Below the pieces are notes generated by a model. It was not told where the DNA came from, did not search any database, and saw only the letters and a program-made list of their open reading frames with translations. Both the position numbers and the translations under genes were made by a program. Below, piece by piece: positions 9,686-18,526 of a DNA stretch of 53,152 nt (position 1 is its first letter; the number at the start of each line of letters is the position of its first letter). The stretch lies in NCBI GenBank assembly GCA_017965495.1, contig JAGCPW010000010.1:1-53152 (forward strand), in the 5' to 3' direction. The stretch is from Eubacterium sp. GTDB lineage: Bacteria; Bacillota; Clostridia; Lachnospirales; Lachnospiraceae.

Positions 9686-10852
9686 TTATCCTATATAATT
9701 ATGCGGGTTAACATATGACCCGTTTACTTGCACGCCAAAGTGCAAATGGTTACCAGTGGATGAACCTGTTGTTCCCACTAGTCCAATAGTCTGTCCTTTA
9801 TTGACATGTTGTCCAGCTTTTGCAATTCTTGCTGACATATGCATATATACAGATACCACTCCATTACCATGGCTTATACCAATCCAATTTCCTGCTGTAG
9901 AACTAAAGCTTGACCAGGCTACTGTACCTGCTTTAGCTGCCACTATAGGTGTACCAGCTGGTGCTCCTATATCAAGTCCTGAGTGGAATCCTCCACCGCT
10001 TCCGCCAAATGGATCTCCTCTGTATCCATACTCAGAAGTGATAGTGTGACTAGATGGACAAGGCCATGTCCAACCTCCACCTTTAGTTCCTTTGCTTCCT
10101 TTATACTTCACAGAACTAGATGCAGTGTTATTGTACTGCTGCTCTGCTTGCTCAGCTTGCGCAATGGCTGCCTGCTGTGCAGCTATCTCGTTAGCAATTC
10201 TCTTTTCAGAAGCTTCAGTATGTTTAATCAAATCATCATAACCTGACAATTCTTTTTTCTTACTTGCCTCAAGGTTTTTAAGTGATGCCTGTTCTGCTTT
10301 TTGTTTGTCTTGAAGTGCAAGCAAGTTGTCTTTCTCATCGCTAAGTGCTTTTTTAGATTTGGCAATTTTGTCTTGAGTATCTTTTAGTTTATTAAACATC
10401 TTTCTATCATAGGATGATAGTTCAGTAATATACTCAGCCTTGTTTAAGAAATCACTGATGCTCTTAGAATTTAGTAACATATCAAGCATCTCAGTGTCTC
10501 CATTTTCATACATAAACTGGATGCGCTTTTCCATATCCTTGTTTTGCGCAATCACACTCTTCTTAGCCTTATTAAGTTTTTTCTTAGTCTTCTTAATGTC
10601 TGTTTGAGTCTTATCTAGTTTCTTTTGGTTTTCATATATCTGTGTAGCTACACTTGAAAGTTGCTTATCAACTGATGCCAAATATTTCTTGGCTTCACTC
10701 TTCTTTTTCTTATACTTATTTTTGTTTGCTGCCACAGACTCTTGCTGCTTTTTAAGGTTGCTCATCTTGTCACTCTTTACAACGGCAAACGAAGTAAACG
10801 ACAAAGATGCCGCTAGCACTAATGATAAAACTATTTTCATAAATCTTTTCAT
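9686..10852 (-). CDS. EnvC-like coiled-coil M23 peptidase, FtsEX partner
   Basis: 388 residues: signal peptide (1-23, SFTSFA), a long coiled coil rich in Lys/Glu/Gln (28-235), an Ala/Gln linker, and a C-terminal LytM/M23 domain. Zinc and catalytic residues are intact: His290 and Asp294 (HSGLD), His338, and His369/His371 (HLH). Unlike E. coli EnvC, whose LytM site is degenerate, this one should cut peptidoglycan itself, as PcsB or CwlO-type partners of FtsX do in Gram-positives. Position directly after ftsX supports control by FtsEX ATP hydrolysis. Confidence 0.92.
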   Translation of the reverse strand: MKRFMKIVLSLVLAASLSFTSFAVVKSDKMSNLKKQQESVAANKNKYKKKKSEAKKYLASVDKQLSSVATQIYENQKKLDKTQTDIKKTKKKLNKAKKSVIAQNKDMEKRIQFMYENGDTEMLDMLLNSKSISDFLNKAEYITELSSYDRKMFNKLKDTQDKIAKSKKALSDEKDNLLALQDKQKAEQASLKNLEASKKKELSGYDDLIKHTEASEKRIANEIAAQQAAIAQAEQAEQQYNNTASSSVKYKGSKGTKGGGWTWPCPSSHTITSEYGYRGDPFGGSGGGFHSGLDIGAPAGTPIVAAKAGTVAWSSFSSTAGNWIGISHGNGVVSVYMHMSARIAKAGQHVNKGQTIGLVGTTGSSTGNHLHFGVQVNGSYVNPHNYIG

Positions 10853-10856
10853 CTTA

Positions 10857-11765
10857 TTACACCTTCAAATGCTTTCTGATTGAGAAGAATGATCCAATCA
10901 AACCAATTCCTACACCTATTCCAATTCCTACTGGAATCAAAATAGCAAACACTGTACTCTGTGGCGCGAAAGAAATGTTTCTTGCAAACACGCCAAACTT
11001 ATTTATAATCAAACCTATTAGTCTTGAGTAAACTACAAACATAATCACTAGAGGAATAATTGAACCTATAAGTCCGATAGTTACACCCTCTATTACGAAA
11101 GGCGCTCTAACAAAACTGTTTGTAGAACCAATAAGTTTCATAATCTTTATTTCTTCTTTACGCACATTGATTCCAATCATAACTGTGTTGCTAATTAGGA
11201 ATACTCCCACACCTAACAGTATGATAATAAGTGCGATAGAAACATATCCCAAAAGTCTCTCTAGGTTAGTGAGTGTAGCTTTTGCTTTTTGGGAATGTTT
11301 AACTTTTCTAATTCCTTCTATCTGTTTAACATCCTTCACAAACTTATCTTGTACCTTAATGTTTTTCAAATAGATAGTATATGATGCAGAGTTCGCCAAA
11401 GGATTATTTTTCTCAAAACCTTTTGCTAGCTCTGGGTCTTCTTTAAAGTAGTCTTCCTTAAAGTCTTTCCACGCCTTCTCAGCAGAAGTAAACTTCATAG
11501 ACTTAACTCGCTTGTCAGCCTTAATCTGTTTTCCAATCTCATCAATCTTTTCTTGTGGAGTATTATTCTCAAAGAACACTGTCACTCCCACTTTTTGCTC
11601 TAGTTCTTTTTCCATGTAATTAACATTGATAATGATTGCTAGGATTACACTGATAAGGAAAATACACGCAGCAACTGTTCCTATAGATGCCACAGAATAA
11701 AGTTTATTTCTCTTTATATTTATTAAGCCTTGCTTTACGCAATAACTTGCACTTCTTGCACTCAT
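10857..11765 (-). CDS. ftsX: FtsX, cell-division ABC permease
   Basis: 302 residues with the FtsX layout: N-terminal helix (about 20-47), a large extracellular loop (48-170) that contacts the wall hydrolase, then three C-terminal helices. TVMIGINVRKEEIKIMKLIGS is the conserved cytoplasmic coupling segment. It overlaps the end of ftsE by one base and precedes the EnvC-like gene by four. With FtsE it transmits ATP hydrolysis across the membrane to switch on the hydrolase at the septum. Confidence 0.96.
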   Translation of the reverse strand: MSARSASYCVKQGLINIKRNKLYSVASIGTVAACIFLISVILAIIINVNYMEKELEQKVGVTVFFENNTPQEKIDEIGKQIKADKRVKSMKFTSAEKAWKDFKEDYFKEDPELAKGFEKNNPLANSASYTIYLKNIKVQDKFVKDVKQIEGIRKVKHSQKAKATLTNLERLLGYVSIALIIILLGVGVFLISNTVMIGINVRKEEIKIMKLIGSTNSFVRAPFVIEGVTIGLIGSIIPLVIMFVVYSRLIGLIINKFGVFARNISFAPQSTVFAILIPVGIGIGVGIGLIGSFFSIRKHLKV

Positions 11766-12436
11766 TATTTGTCCCCCTTATTGTCGTTAATCTTTACGCC
11801 TTGCTTTAGGGTAATGACGCGCTTCTTCATCTGCTCAACTATCTCCATATTGTGAGTAACCACAATAACTGTAGTTCCCTGCTCGTTAACTTTATCAAGC
11901 AGTTTCATAATTTCCCATGCGTTATCTGGATCTAAGTTACCAGTAGGCTCGTCCGCCAAAAGAATATCAGGCTTATTAACCAAAGCCCTCGCCAAAGAAA
12001 CTCTTTGTTGCTCTCCACCTGATAACTCATCTGGGTTTGATCTATATTTTTCTGAAAGACCTACTAGGTTTAAAACTCTAGCAGCGTTTTTCTTAATATC
12101 TTTTTTATGTACTCCTATTACGTGCTGCGCAAAAGTAATGTTTGAATAAACATCCCTGTCATTTAGAAGTCTAAAATCTTGGAACACTACTCCCACATTT
12201 CTTCTGTATCTAGCCACACCTTTAGATCTTAGCTTAGCAATATCTACACCATTTATTTCTATAGTTCCCTCTGTAGGTTTAAGTTCTCTTAAAAGCATCT
12301 TAATAAAAGTAGATTTACCTGATCCACTGGCGCCTACCACAAAAACAAACTCGCCGTCATTAATCTTCATATTAAGATTCTTAATAGCTGGAAGTCCGTT
12401 TCCATATGATTTTGTCACGTTCTTAACTTCTATCAT
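11765..12436 (-). CDS. ftsE: FtsE, cell-division ABC ATPase
   Basis: 223 residues, typical FtsE length. Walker A GASGSGKS (35-42), LSGGEQQR signature, Walker B ILLADEPTGNLD and switch His in VVTHN are all present. The ATP-binding partner of FtsX. Its start immediately abuts the stop of the PucR-type gene, so the regulator and ftsEX are co-transcribed. Confidence 0.97.
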   Translation of the reverse strand: MIEVKNVTKSYGNGLPAIKNLNMKINDGEFVFVVGASGSGKSTFIKMLLRELKPTEGTIEINGVDIAKLRSKGVARYRRNVGVVFQDFRLLNDRDVYSNITFAQHVIGVHKKDIKKNAARVLNLVGLSEKYRSNPDELSGGEQQRVSLARALVNKPDILLADEPTGNLDPDNAWEIMKLLDKVNEQGTTVIVVTHNMEIVEQMKKRVITLKQGVKINDNKGDK

Positions 12437-13498
12437 TTATTTCTCCATCTCATCCATAAACTCGATGTATTTTTTCATCATCATAACAACTTTAAACATC
12501 ATGGCATCTTCAAACTCGCGAAGGTCAAAGCCAGTGCTCTTTTTTATCTTGTCTACTCTATAAACCAATGTATTTCTGTGGATAAATAACTGTCTAGCTG
12601 CCTCTGAAATGTTTAGATTGTTTTCAAACATTTTCTCAACTGTGACAGCAGTTTCATTATCAAATACTTCTGGCATTTCTCCGTCAAAGACATCATTCAA
12701 ATATTCTCTACATGTATCTAGAGGCATCTGATAAATAAGTTTTTCAATTCCAATTTCCTTGTATGATACAACTTGCTCTTCTGCTCTAAATATTTTTGCC
12801 ACATCTAGCGCTATTCTCGCTTCATTGTAAGCACTTGCTGTTTCTTTAATATTTGAAATAACCAGGCTGTATGCCACTCTAGCATTTTGCATAATCTCAG
12901 TATTTAACATATCTACTATTGAATACGCTATACTTGATGCCTCATCTAAATCTTTTGTATCTACTAGTTCTTTAACTAAGACAATATTTTTATCATCCAC
13001 ATCTGAGATAAGATCTGTATCTTCTACCAAAGCATTCTTCAAAGCCTCTATTACTATTCCGTTTTGCTCGTGCTCTGATTCAATAATAAAGACACATTTC
13101 TTTCCTTTGACTTCCACGCCCATCTGCTTAGTCTGATTTTTTAAGTCTGCAGGCATAATATCATTTGAGATAAGTTTCTTTAAAAATTCATTCTCATCTG
13201 ATGACTCAGTGCTAGATAGTTTTTCAATCTGAAAGGCTGTCATCTCTCCTACTATCTTGGCATCTTTACCCTTTGATACAAGAATTTGTCCAGTTGCTAG
13301 TTTATAAAAACAAAGTGATGATTGCTCATCATCAGACTTTTTAGATTTTGCAAATTTAATAACGGCATCAGAAATTTTATCATCTTCGCCGTCTGTACTT
13401 GCCACGATTTTTCCACTTAAATCGTACACAAATAAATCGACTTTTGATATCTTCTTAATGCCGTCTAATGTATCTTTTAAAGTCTTATTTGTAATCAT
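12437..13498 (-). CDS. PucR/CdaR-type regulator heading the ftsEX operon
   Basis: 353 residues. The C-terminus carries the PucR helix-turn-helix (about 290-335) with NISEAARQLFIHRNTLVYR, characteristic of sugar-diacid/purine regulators; the middle resembles the degenerate cyclase-like domain common in that family, and the N-terminus a small ligand domain (VDLFVYDLSGKIVAS). The ligand is not predictable. The gene opens the ftsEX cluster and has a good promoter 60 bases upstream (TTGAAA-17-TACAAT), so it probably controls its own operon. AGAGG precedes the ATG. The name CdaR here means carbohydrate diacid regulator, not the c-di-AMP cyclase regulator. Confidence 0.83.
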   Translation of the reverse strand: MITNKTLKDTLDGIKKISKVDLFVYDLSGKIVASTDGEDDKISDAVIKFAKSKKSDDEQSSLCFYKLATGQILVSKGKDAKIVGEMTAFQIEKLSSTESSDENEFLKKLISNDIMPADLKNQTKQMGVEVKGKKCVFIIESEHEQNGIVIEALKNALVEDTDLISDVDDKNIVLVKELVDTKDLDEASSIAYSIVDMLNTEIMQNARVAYSLVISNIKETASAYNEARIALDVAKIFRAEEQVVSYKEIGIEKLIYQMPLDTCREYLNDVFDGEMPEVFDNETAVTVEKMFENNLNISEAARQLFIHRNTLVYRVDKIKKSTGFDLREFEDAMMFKVVMMMKKYIEFMDEMEK

Positions 13499-13522
13499 AA
13501 AAACCTCTTAAAAACCGCCTTT

Positions 13523-13545
13523 TTGTGCGCTAAAAATACGCACAA
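13523..13545 (-). promoter_or_regulatory. leader hairpin/palindrome in the pucR-ftsEX 5' UTR
   Basis: Perfect 7-bp inverted repeat (TTGTGCG / CGCACAA) with a 9-base loop, starting about 7 bases after the predicted transcription start and ending about 24 bases before the start codon. No T-tract follows in the transcript, so it is not a terminator. It may be the operator of the PucR-type protein or a 5' stabilising hairpin. Confidence 0.45.
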
Positions 13546-13558
13546 TGCACCATCTATA

Positions 13559-13587
13559 ATTGTAAATCAGACAGTGTTAAATTTCAA
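13559..13587 (-). promoter_or_regulatory. sigma-A type promoter of the pucR-ftsEX operon
   Basis: On the minus strand: -35 TTGAAA (13582-13587), 17-base spacer, -10 TACAAT (13559-13564). Transcription should start near 13552, leaving a 54-base leader. Confidence 0.65.
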
Positions 13588-13609
13588 CAAAGAAAAGCGG
13601 TTGATATGC

Positions 13610-13660
13610 AAAAAGAGAGTGATTCCGAACGACTTTTCTAGTGAGGAACACTCTCTTTTT
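13610..13660 (-). terminator. terminator of the beta-helix gene with conserved 18-nt loop
   Basis: In transcript sense: outer stem of 12 bp (AAAAAGAGAGTG with CACTCTCTTTTT), one bulged U, an inner 4-bp stem UUCC/GGAA, and an 18-nt loop UCACUAGAAAAGUCGUUC (plus-strand positions 13627-13644). The T-run ends the 3' arm, 9 bases after the stop codon region of the 13670-17221 gene. The identical 18-nt loop occurs in the hairpin at 21760-21817 on different stems. A loop this long is unusual for an intrinsic terminator. Confidence 0.85.
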
Positions 13661-13669
13661 GTTATCTAA

Positions 13670-16600
13670 TTATTTCTTTCTCTTAAGGCTTTTAAGAAGA
13701 ACTTTTTTAGGTTTCTTTTTACCCTTTACTTTAATCTTCTTTCTAACCTTTTTGGCGAAGGCATTCTTAGCTACTTTCTTAAGTGCTTTACCTTTAATCT
13801 TAACCTTCTTAAGCTTCTTACTATCGATAAACGCCTTTGCTTTTATTGTCTTAACCTTTGCTCCGATAGTTAGATTCTTGAGTTTCTTACACTTCTTGAA
13901 TGCTTTCTTACCAATCTCTACTATCTTAAGTTTGTATCCACGGTATGAAACGCTAGACTTGATAGTTGCTTTCTTAAGTTTCTTCTGATACTTCTTAACA
14001 ACCTTAGTCAAAGCAACTGAGCCAGCTTTACCTGATACAGCTTTCACTTTGTATACGTACTTGCCTGATGTGAATGACTGTCCAACCTTAAGAGTATTCT
14101 TAACTGGGTTAACAGGTTTCTTATCAGGATTTACTGGTGGTGTTGGAGGTACTGGATCATCTTTTTCCATTCTATCTAGATAATCTTGATCTGTCATTTC
14201 CCAAACAGGAATTTCGTCATCCTTTGACATACGCTCTTTGGCGATGTCTTTTTCTGCGTACTCATCTACTGTTGGAGTTTCGCCCTGCTCATATACAGGA
14301 TTTACATTACCCTGTTGTGAGTAATAGTCAGGAAGTGAGATGGACTCCTCGTTACAATAACTTAGAAGTTGCTGTAATGCGTATCCACCGCCTGCACCTG
14401 CGCCTGTTCTAATACCTGCTGTTGTGTTGTTAATTACGTGGTTTATACCTACCTGTGGTCCAGAACCATTAGCAATCTCAACTATAACAGCATTCTCAAT
14501 CATTACATCTGGTTTGTTTGGAACTTCTATAGCATTATCCAAGTGAATGCTTGCTCCATTTGTATTAATAAATACATCGTATATACCTAGGGCTACTGCA
14601 TAATGGCTATCAACATTATCTGTTACCTTGTATGCAGCGAAGCCTTTCTTTTCTCCATCGTGACTCATCCAACCATCCTGGCTTTGAGGATCATAGCACT
14701 TCTCATTCTGTAAGAAGAATGTTGATCCAGCATTTCCGCGCCAAATGATGTCATACTCTTGGAAGTGCTCGCAGAACAATCCGTAAGCTGTCACATTATC
14801 ACCGTTTATTATTGCACCGTTCTTAGATTTGTTTGTCCACCAACCTGTGTTATCTCCGTGGTCAGCTCTCCAAATCCAAGTGTGGTCAATAATTGTATTG
14901 TTACTATTAATTACTAGACATGTATCTACTGTTCCTCTGTGTTTAGCTCCACCTACACGGTAAATGATATCGTGAAGAACTGTTGGGTTTTCTGAGTGAT
15001 CTTTATTACATCCTTCTTCACCAATCTGAACCAAACTATCTGAATGATATCCAGCGTCTATCAACAATCCTGCCAAACATACACCGCCCACATCTGATAC
15101 TTTGATGGCTGTGTCTGAATTATCAGGAACGATTGTAGCAAGACCAAGTCCTAGAAGAATCTGGTCATTCTTTGTAACCTTAAGTGGCTCATCTACGTGA
15201 TAAATACCTGGCTGGAATATGATATTCATACCCTTCTTAAGCTGAGCATTTAATGTCTTTGCATCGTCCTTATCAGGATTAGCAATATAGAAACATTTAT
15301 CAACACTTAGAGATGTTCCCTGTCCCATATCTTCTTCTGTCCAAGAAACACCATTAGAATTCTTTCTAAGAGCTGGTACAAATACTTTGTAGCTGTCGCT
15401 CTCTTCGTCAAAGTATAAGAATGGTTTTTCTCTATCTACTGGAGTTCTATTAACAATTGTATTGTGTCCACGCTTATCCCAGTTAGTCTTACCAGAGATA
15501 TTTTTCAAATCTGCATAACCTGCAGTATTTATTGGATCACCACTACATCCTTGAAGCATTTGATTCCAGTTAACACCGTATGCTTCTCCGTACATCTGAC
15601 AGTTTCTATAATAATATTGTTGCTGTGAAAAAGATCCACATGGCTTATGGAATACTGAATCAGCTATAAATCCACCACTGGCCCAACCATAGTACCAGTC
15701 AAATGTTGATCTTCTTTCAATATTAAGTCTTCTAGCTGGAGCTGCCTGTGATGCACTCCACTGGAAGTTGTAGTATGGGTCATCATTATTGTCAGTATCT
15801 ACAATAGAGGCATTTTCAAATCCTACCCAGAAATTACATGTAGCATTATTGCCCGATAGAGCTGCAGGCACTTTAACGTTTCTTAGTTTTGTATCTGTTG
15901 GCACTTTGCCTAAGCCTAATATTTGTGTGTAATAACCAATATTAAATGTGTCTACCTCTGCATCTGTTCTTACATAGTTTCCAGGTTTAAATGCAAGAGT
16001 ATATCTATCTTCTCCAAATTGGTTATAATGCTGCTTAGCAAAAATATCAGCAGTTATTTTATTAATATCAGCAGCTTTATCTGTATCATTAAATACATAC
16101 ATATTCTTACCAAACATATTTATTTCAATAGATGCTGGATCAGAAAATGGTCCGATATCTGCTGAGTTTTTACCTCTTATCTTATAGTAGTTTTTATACT
16201 GTGACTCATTTGGGTTAGTGTCTAAGTAACTAGTTTCTGTAACTGTGTCTAGTAATTCATAGTCACCAAAACGACTCACTGAACGGTAAACATCATACAT
16301 AGTAGATCCATTAGATGCTTCCCAATTTAATTTCATTCCATCATCAGTTTTTTCAAGAGTAATGTCTTCTACTTTCTCAGGTTTATAATCATCTAGAGTG
16401 GTAGCTGATACTGGAGCACAGTCTTTGTATGCATCGTTTTCTTCTACTCTAGTTATTGTTCTAACCTTTACATAGTATTTAGTACTAAGTGATAGACCTT
16501 TTACTTCAAAGTTAGTATCACCAGTTACTCCTGCTGATTTATATTCTCCATCTTCAGATGTTGAATACAATACTTCATATCCAGAATAGATACACTTATC

Positions 16601-17221
16601 TACTTCTTTCCATGAAACTTCAATAGATGTACCTGACACTTCACCTACTGTCAAATCTGTAACAGCATTAGGTTTAGTAACTGTATAAGGAATAAACTTT
16701 TCGTTGTTTGATACCTTCTCGCCTTCGTCTACTTTAATTTCAACTAAGCTAAATACATCTCCATCTAATGTAAAGTATTTACCATTGGCATTACTTCTAA
16801 AAGCAACTGTACCGTCGCCCTGAGATTCCATTCTTACAGATTCCCATCCACTTGGATTAGTTCTTCTGCCCATCTGGAACACTTTATCATTATCAGCTTT
16901 CCAACTTGTATTAGTTCCTTTACAAGTGAAGTTCATAATTGTTTTGTCGGCGAAGTAGTTTGTTCCTGCTCCATAGTAAATTGTAAACTTACCATTATCA
17001 GGAACAGAATCTTCCCCGTTGTACACAGTTGTAATATCGATAGGGTCGTTCTGAACTCCGTTTAATGTAATGAGCTTTCCTGTTGCTACTGAAACAAAAT
17101 AAACTTCAGCATTAATAACAGGATCATCAGCTTTTACCATCTGAGTTTCCATAGGTAAATATCCCACTGTTAGTGCTACCATCAAAGCAATAGTTAGCAC
17201 TCTTTTAATTAATTTTTTCAT
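13670..17221 (-). CDS. large exported beta-helix protein with Fn3 and lysine-rich LRR tail
   Basis: 1183 residues from the ATG at 17221, chosen because GGGAG precedes it and a signal peptide (1-31, ending MVKA) follows at once. Domains: fascin/beta-trefoil-like region (35-180), two fibronectin III domains (184-276, 281-366), then about 600 residues of right-handed beta-helix related to GH55-like actinobacterial proteins labelled coagulation factor 5/8 or adenylyl cyclase (QILGLGKVP, ASQAAPARR, SGGFIADS, SQQQYYYR, DHTWIWRADHG). After a Pro-rich linker comes a Lys-rich leucine-rich-repeat tail of BspA type (GKKAFKKCKKLKNLTIG). Probably a surface carbohydrate-active or carbohydrate-binding protein; the cyclase label is not credible for an exported protein. 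Substrate unknown. No LPXTG motif, so the basic tail may hold it to the wall. Confidence 0.8.
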   Translation of the reverse strand: MKKLIKRVLTIALMVALTVGYLPMETQMVKADDPVINAEVYFVSVATGKLITLNGVQNDPIDITTVYNGEDSVPDNGKFTIYYGAGTNYFADKTIMNFTCKGTNTSWKADNDKVFQMGRRTNPSGWESVRMESQGDGTVAFRSNANGKYFTLDGDVFSLVEIKVDEGEKVSNNEKFIPYTVTKPNAVTDLTVGEVSGTSIEVSWKEVDKCIYSGYEVLYSTSEDGEYKSAGVTGDTNFEVKGLSLSTKYYVKVRTITRVEENDAYKDCAPVSATTLDDYKPEKVEDITLEKTDDGMKLNWEASNGSTMYDVYRSVSRFGDYELLDTVTETSYLDTNPNESQYKNYYKIRGKNSADIGPFSDPASIEINMFGKNMYVFNDTDKAADINKITADIFAKQHYNQFGEDRYTLAFKPGNYVRTDAEVDTFNIGYYTQILGLGKVPTDTKLRNVKVPAALSGNNATCNFWVGFENASIVDTDNNDDPYYNFQWSASQAAPARRLNIERRSTFDWYYGWASGGFIADSVFHKPCGSFSQQQYYYRNCQMYGEAYGVNWNQMLQGCSGDPINTAGYADLKNISGKTNWDKRGHNTIVNRTPVDREKPFLYFDEESDSYKVFVPALRKNSNGVSWTEEDMGQGTSLSVDKCFYIANPDKDDAKTLNAQLKKGMNIIFQPGIYHVDEPLKVTKNDQILLGLGLATIVPDNSDTAIKVSDVGGVCLAGLLIDAGYHSDSLVQIGEEGCNKDHSENPTVLHDIIYRVGGAKHRGTVDTCLVINSNNTIIDHTWIWRADHGDNTGWWTNKSKNGAIINGDNVTAYGLFCEHFQEYDIIWRGNAGSTFFLQNEKCYDPQSQDGWMSHDGEKKGFAAYKVTDNVDSHYAVALGIYDVFINTNGASIHLDNAIEVPNKPDVMIENAVIVEIANGSGPQVGINHVINNTTAGIRTGAGAGGGYALQQLLSYCNEESISLPDYYSQQGNVNPVYEQGETPTVDEYAEKDIAKERMSKDDEIPVWEMTDQDYLDRMEKDDPVPPTPPVNPDKKPVNPVKNTLKVGQSFTSGKYVYKVKAVSGKAGSVALTKVVKKYQKKLKKATIKSSVSYRGYKLKIVEIGKKAFKKCKKLKNLTIGAKVKTIKAKAFIDSKKLKKVKIKGKALKKVAKNAFAKKVRKKIKVKGKKKPKKVLLKSLKRKK

Positions 17222-17359
17222 AATAAAACTCCCTTTATTAATAATTCTCAATTTTTGATTTTTCCGCAACTTTTGCCATTTTTTATTCTATAAAACAAAG
17301 TTGATAAAAACAATATAATAACTATCGCATTATTCAGTATAGGTATTCATTTTTTACCA

Positions 17360-17388
17360 AAAAAGAGAGCGGAAACCGCTCTCTTTTT
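17360..17388 (-). terminator. intrinsic terminator after msmK
   Basis: Perfect 13-bp stem (AAAAAGAGAGCGG / CCGCTCTCTTTTT) with a 3-base loop, then T-run in either direction. Its outer stem resembles the one at 13610-13660 but it lacks the 18-nt loop. Confidence 0.85.
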
Positions 17389-17407
17389 GTATAGAAAATA
17401 TTATTAG

Positions 17408-18526
17408 TTAATTTGTAATAACTTCTTCTGTATCTTTGTCGAAGATATGGATTTTGTTAACATCCATAGCCATAGTAACTTCGTCACCCACTCTAGCATC
17501 TGTACGAGCGTTAACCTTAGCTGCACACTCGAAACCTTCAATATCAAAGTGTAAGTGAACTTCAGCACCAAGAAGCTCGTAGATCTTAATCTTAGTCTCG
17601 AACTTGCTGTCTGGTGACATCTCGATGAAGCTTTCTTCATCATGAATGTCCTCAGGTCTGATACCCATAATTACCTGCTTGCCAACATATCCGCCATCAA
17701 CCAATGCCTTAGCTTGATCTGCTGGAACCTTAATATATGTACGAGCCTGACCAATGTGAAGCATAACATCTTCACCCTGCTTTTCAACTTCACAATCGAT
17801 GAAGTTCATCTGTGGTGAACCCATAAATCCAGCTACGAATAAGTTTGCTGGCTTGTCATATAAGTTCTTAGGTGAATCAACCTGCTGTACAACACCGTCT
17901 TTCATAACGATGATTCTTGTACCTAGAGTCATAGCCTCTGTCTGGTCGTGTGTTACGTAAATAATAGTAGCATCTAGATCTTTGTGTAGTTTAGCAATCT
18001 CGACACGCATCTGTACTCTCAACTTAGCATCCAAGTTAGATAGAGGCTCATCCATTAAGAATACTTTAGGGTTACGAACGATTGCACGTCCCATAGCCAC
18101 ACGCTGTCTCTGACCACCTGATAAAGCCTTAGGCTTACGATCAAGTAATGCTTCTAGATCCAAGATCTTAGCTGCTTCCTTAACTAATCTTTCCTGTTCA
18201 GCCTTTGGAACTTTTCTTAGCTTAAGTCCAAATGCCATGTTATCGTATACTGTCATATGTGGATATAGAGCGTAGTTCTGGAATACCATCGCGATATCTC
18301 TGTCCTTAGGCTCTACATCGTTTACCAATCTATCTCCGATGTATAACTCACCAGATGAAATCTCTTCCAAACCAGCAATCATACGAAGTGTAGTAGACTT
18401 ACCACAACCTGATGGTCCTACGAAAACGATAAATTCTTTGTCTTTGATTTCTAGATCGAAATCTTTTACGGCATGAAATCCGTTAGGATAAATTTTGTTA
18501 ATCCCTTTTAATGATAAACTTGCCAT
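17408..18526 (-). CDS. msmK: MsmK/UgpC-type sugar ABC transporter ATPase
   Basis: 372 residues: ABC domain (1-235) with Walker A GPSGCGKST, signature LSGGQRQR, Walker B VFLMDEPLSNLDA and switch His in VTHDQTEAM, followed by a C-terminal regulatory OB/TOBE domain (about 240-372). This is the shared energy subunit that serves several carbohydrate importers in Firmicutes, consistent with its being alone here without permease or binding protein. AGGAGG lies six bases before the ATG. A 90-base leader with two hairpins precedes it. Confidence 0.95.
   Translation of the reverse strand: MASLSLKGINKIYPNGFHAVKDFDLEIKDKEFIVFVGPSGCGKSTTLRMIAGLEEISSGELYIGDRLVNDVEPKDRDIAMVFQNYALYPHMTVYDNMAFGLKLRKVPKAEQERLVKEAAKILDLEALLDRKPKALSGGQRQRVAMGRAIVRNPKVFLMDEPLSNLDAKLRVQMRVEIAKLHKDLDATIIYVTHDQTEAMTLGTRIIVMKDGVVQQVDSPKNLYDKPANLFVAGFMGSPQMNFIDCEVEKQGEDVMLHIGQARTYIKVPADQAKALVDGGYVGKQVIMGIRPEDIHDEESFIEMSPDSKFETKIKIYELLGAEVHLHFDIEGFECAAKVNARTDARVGDEVTMAMDVNKIHIFDKDTEEVITN

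Noticed and set aside
10857-12436. ftsE/ftsX read as an MacB- or LolCD-type exporter
   Set aside because: Lengths, one N-terminal plus three C-terminal helices, and the adjacent coiled-coil M23 gene fit FtsEX.
13641-13988. 115-residue hydrophobic frame opposite the lysine-rich tail of the beta-helix protein
   Set aside because: Lysine codons read backwards give Phe/Leu, so an apparent membrane protein is expected from the composition alone.
17360-17388. Possible third member of the conserved-loop hairpins because its stem begins AAAAAGAGAG
   Set aside because: Loop is three bases and the 18-nt motif is absent; ordinary terminator.
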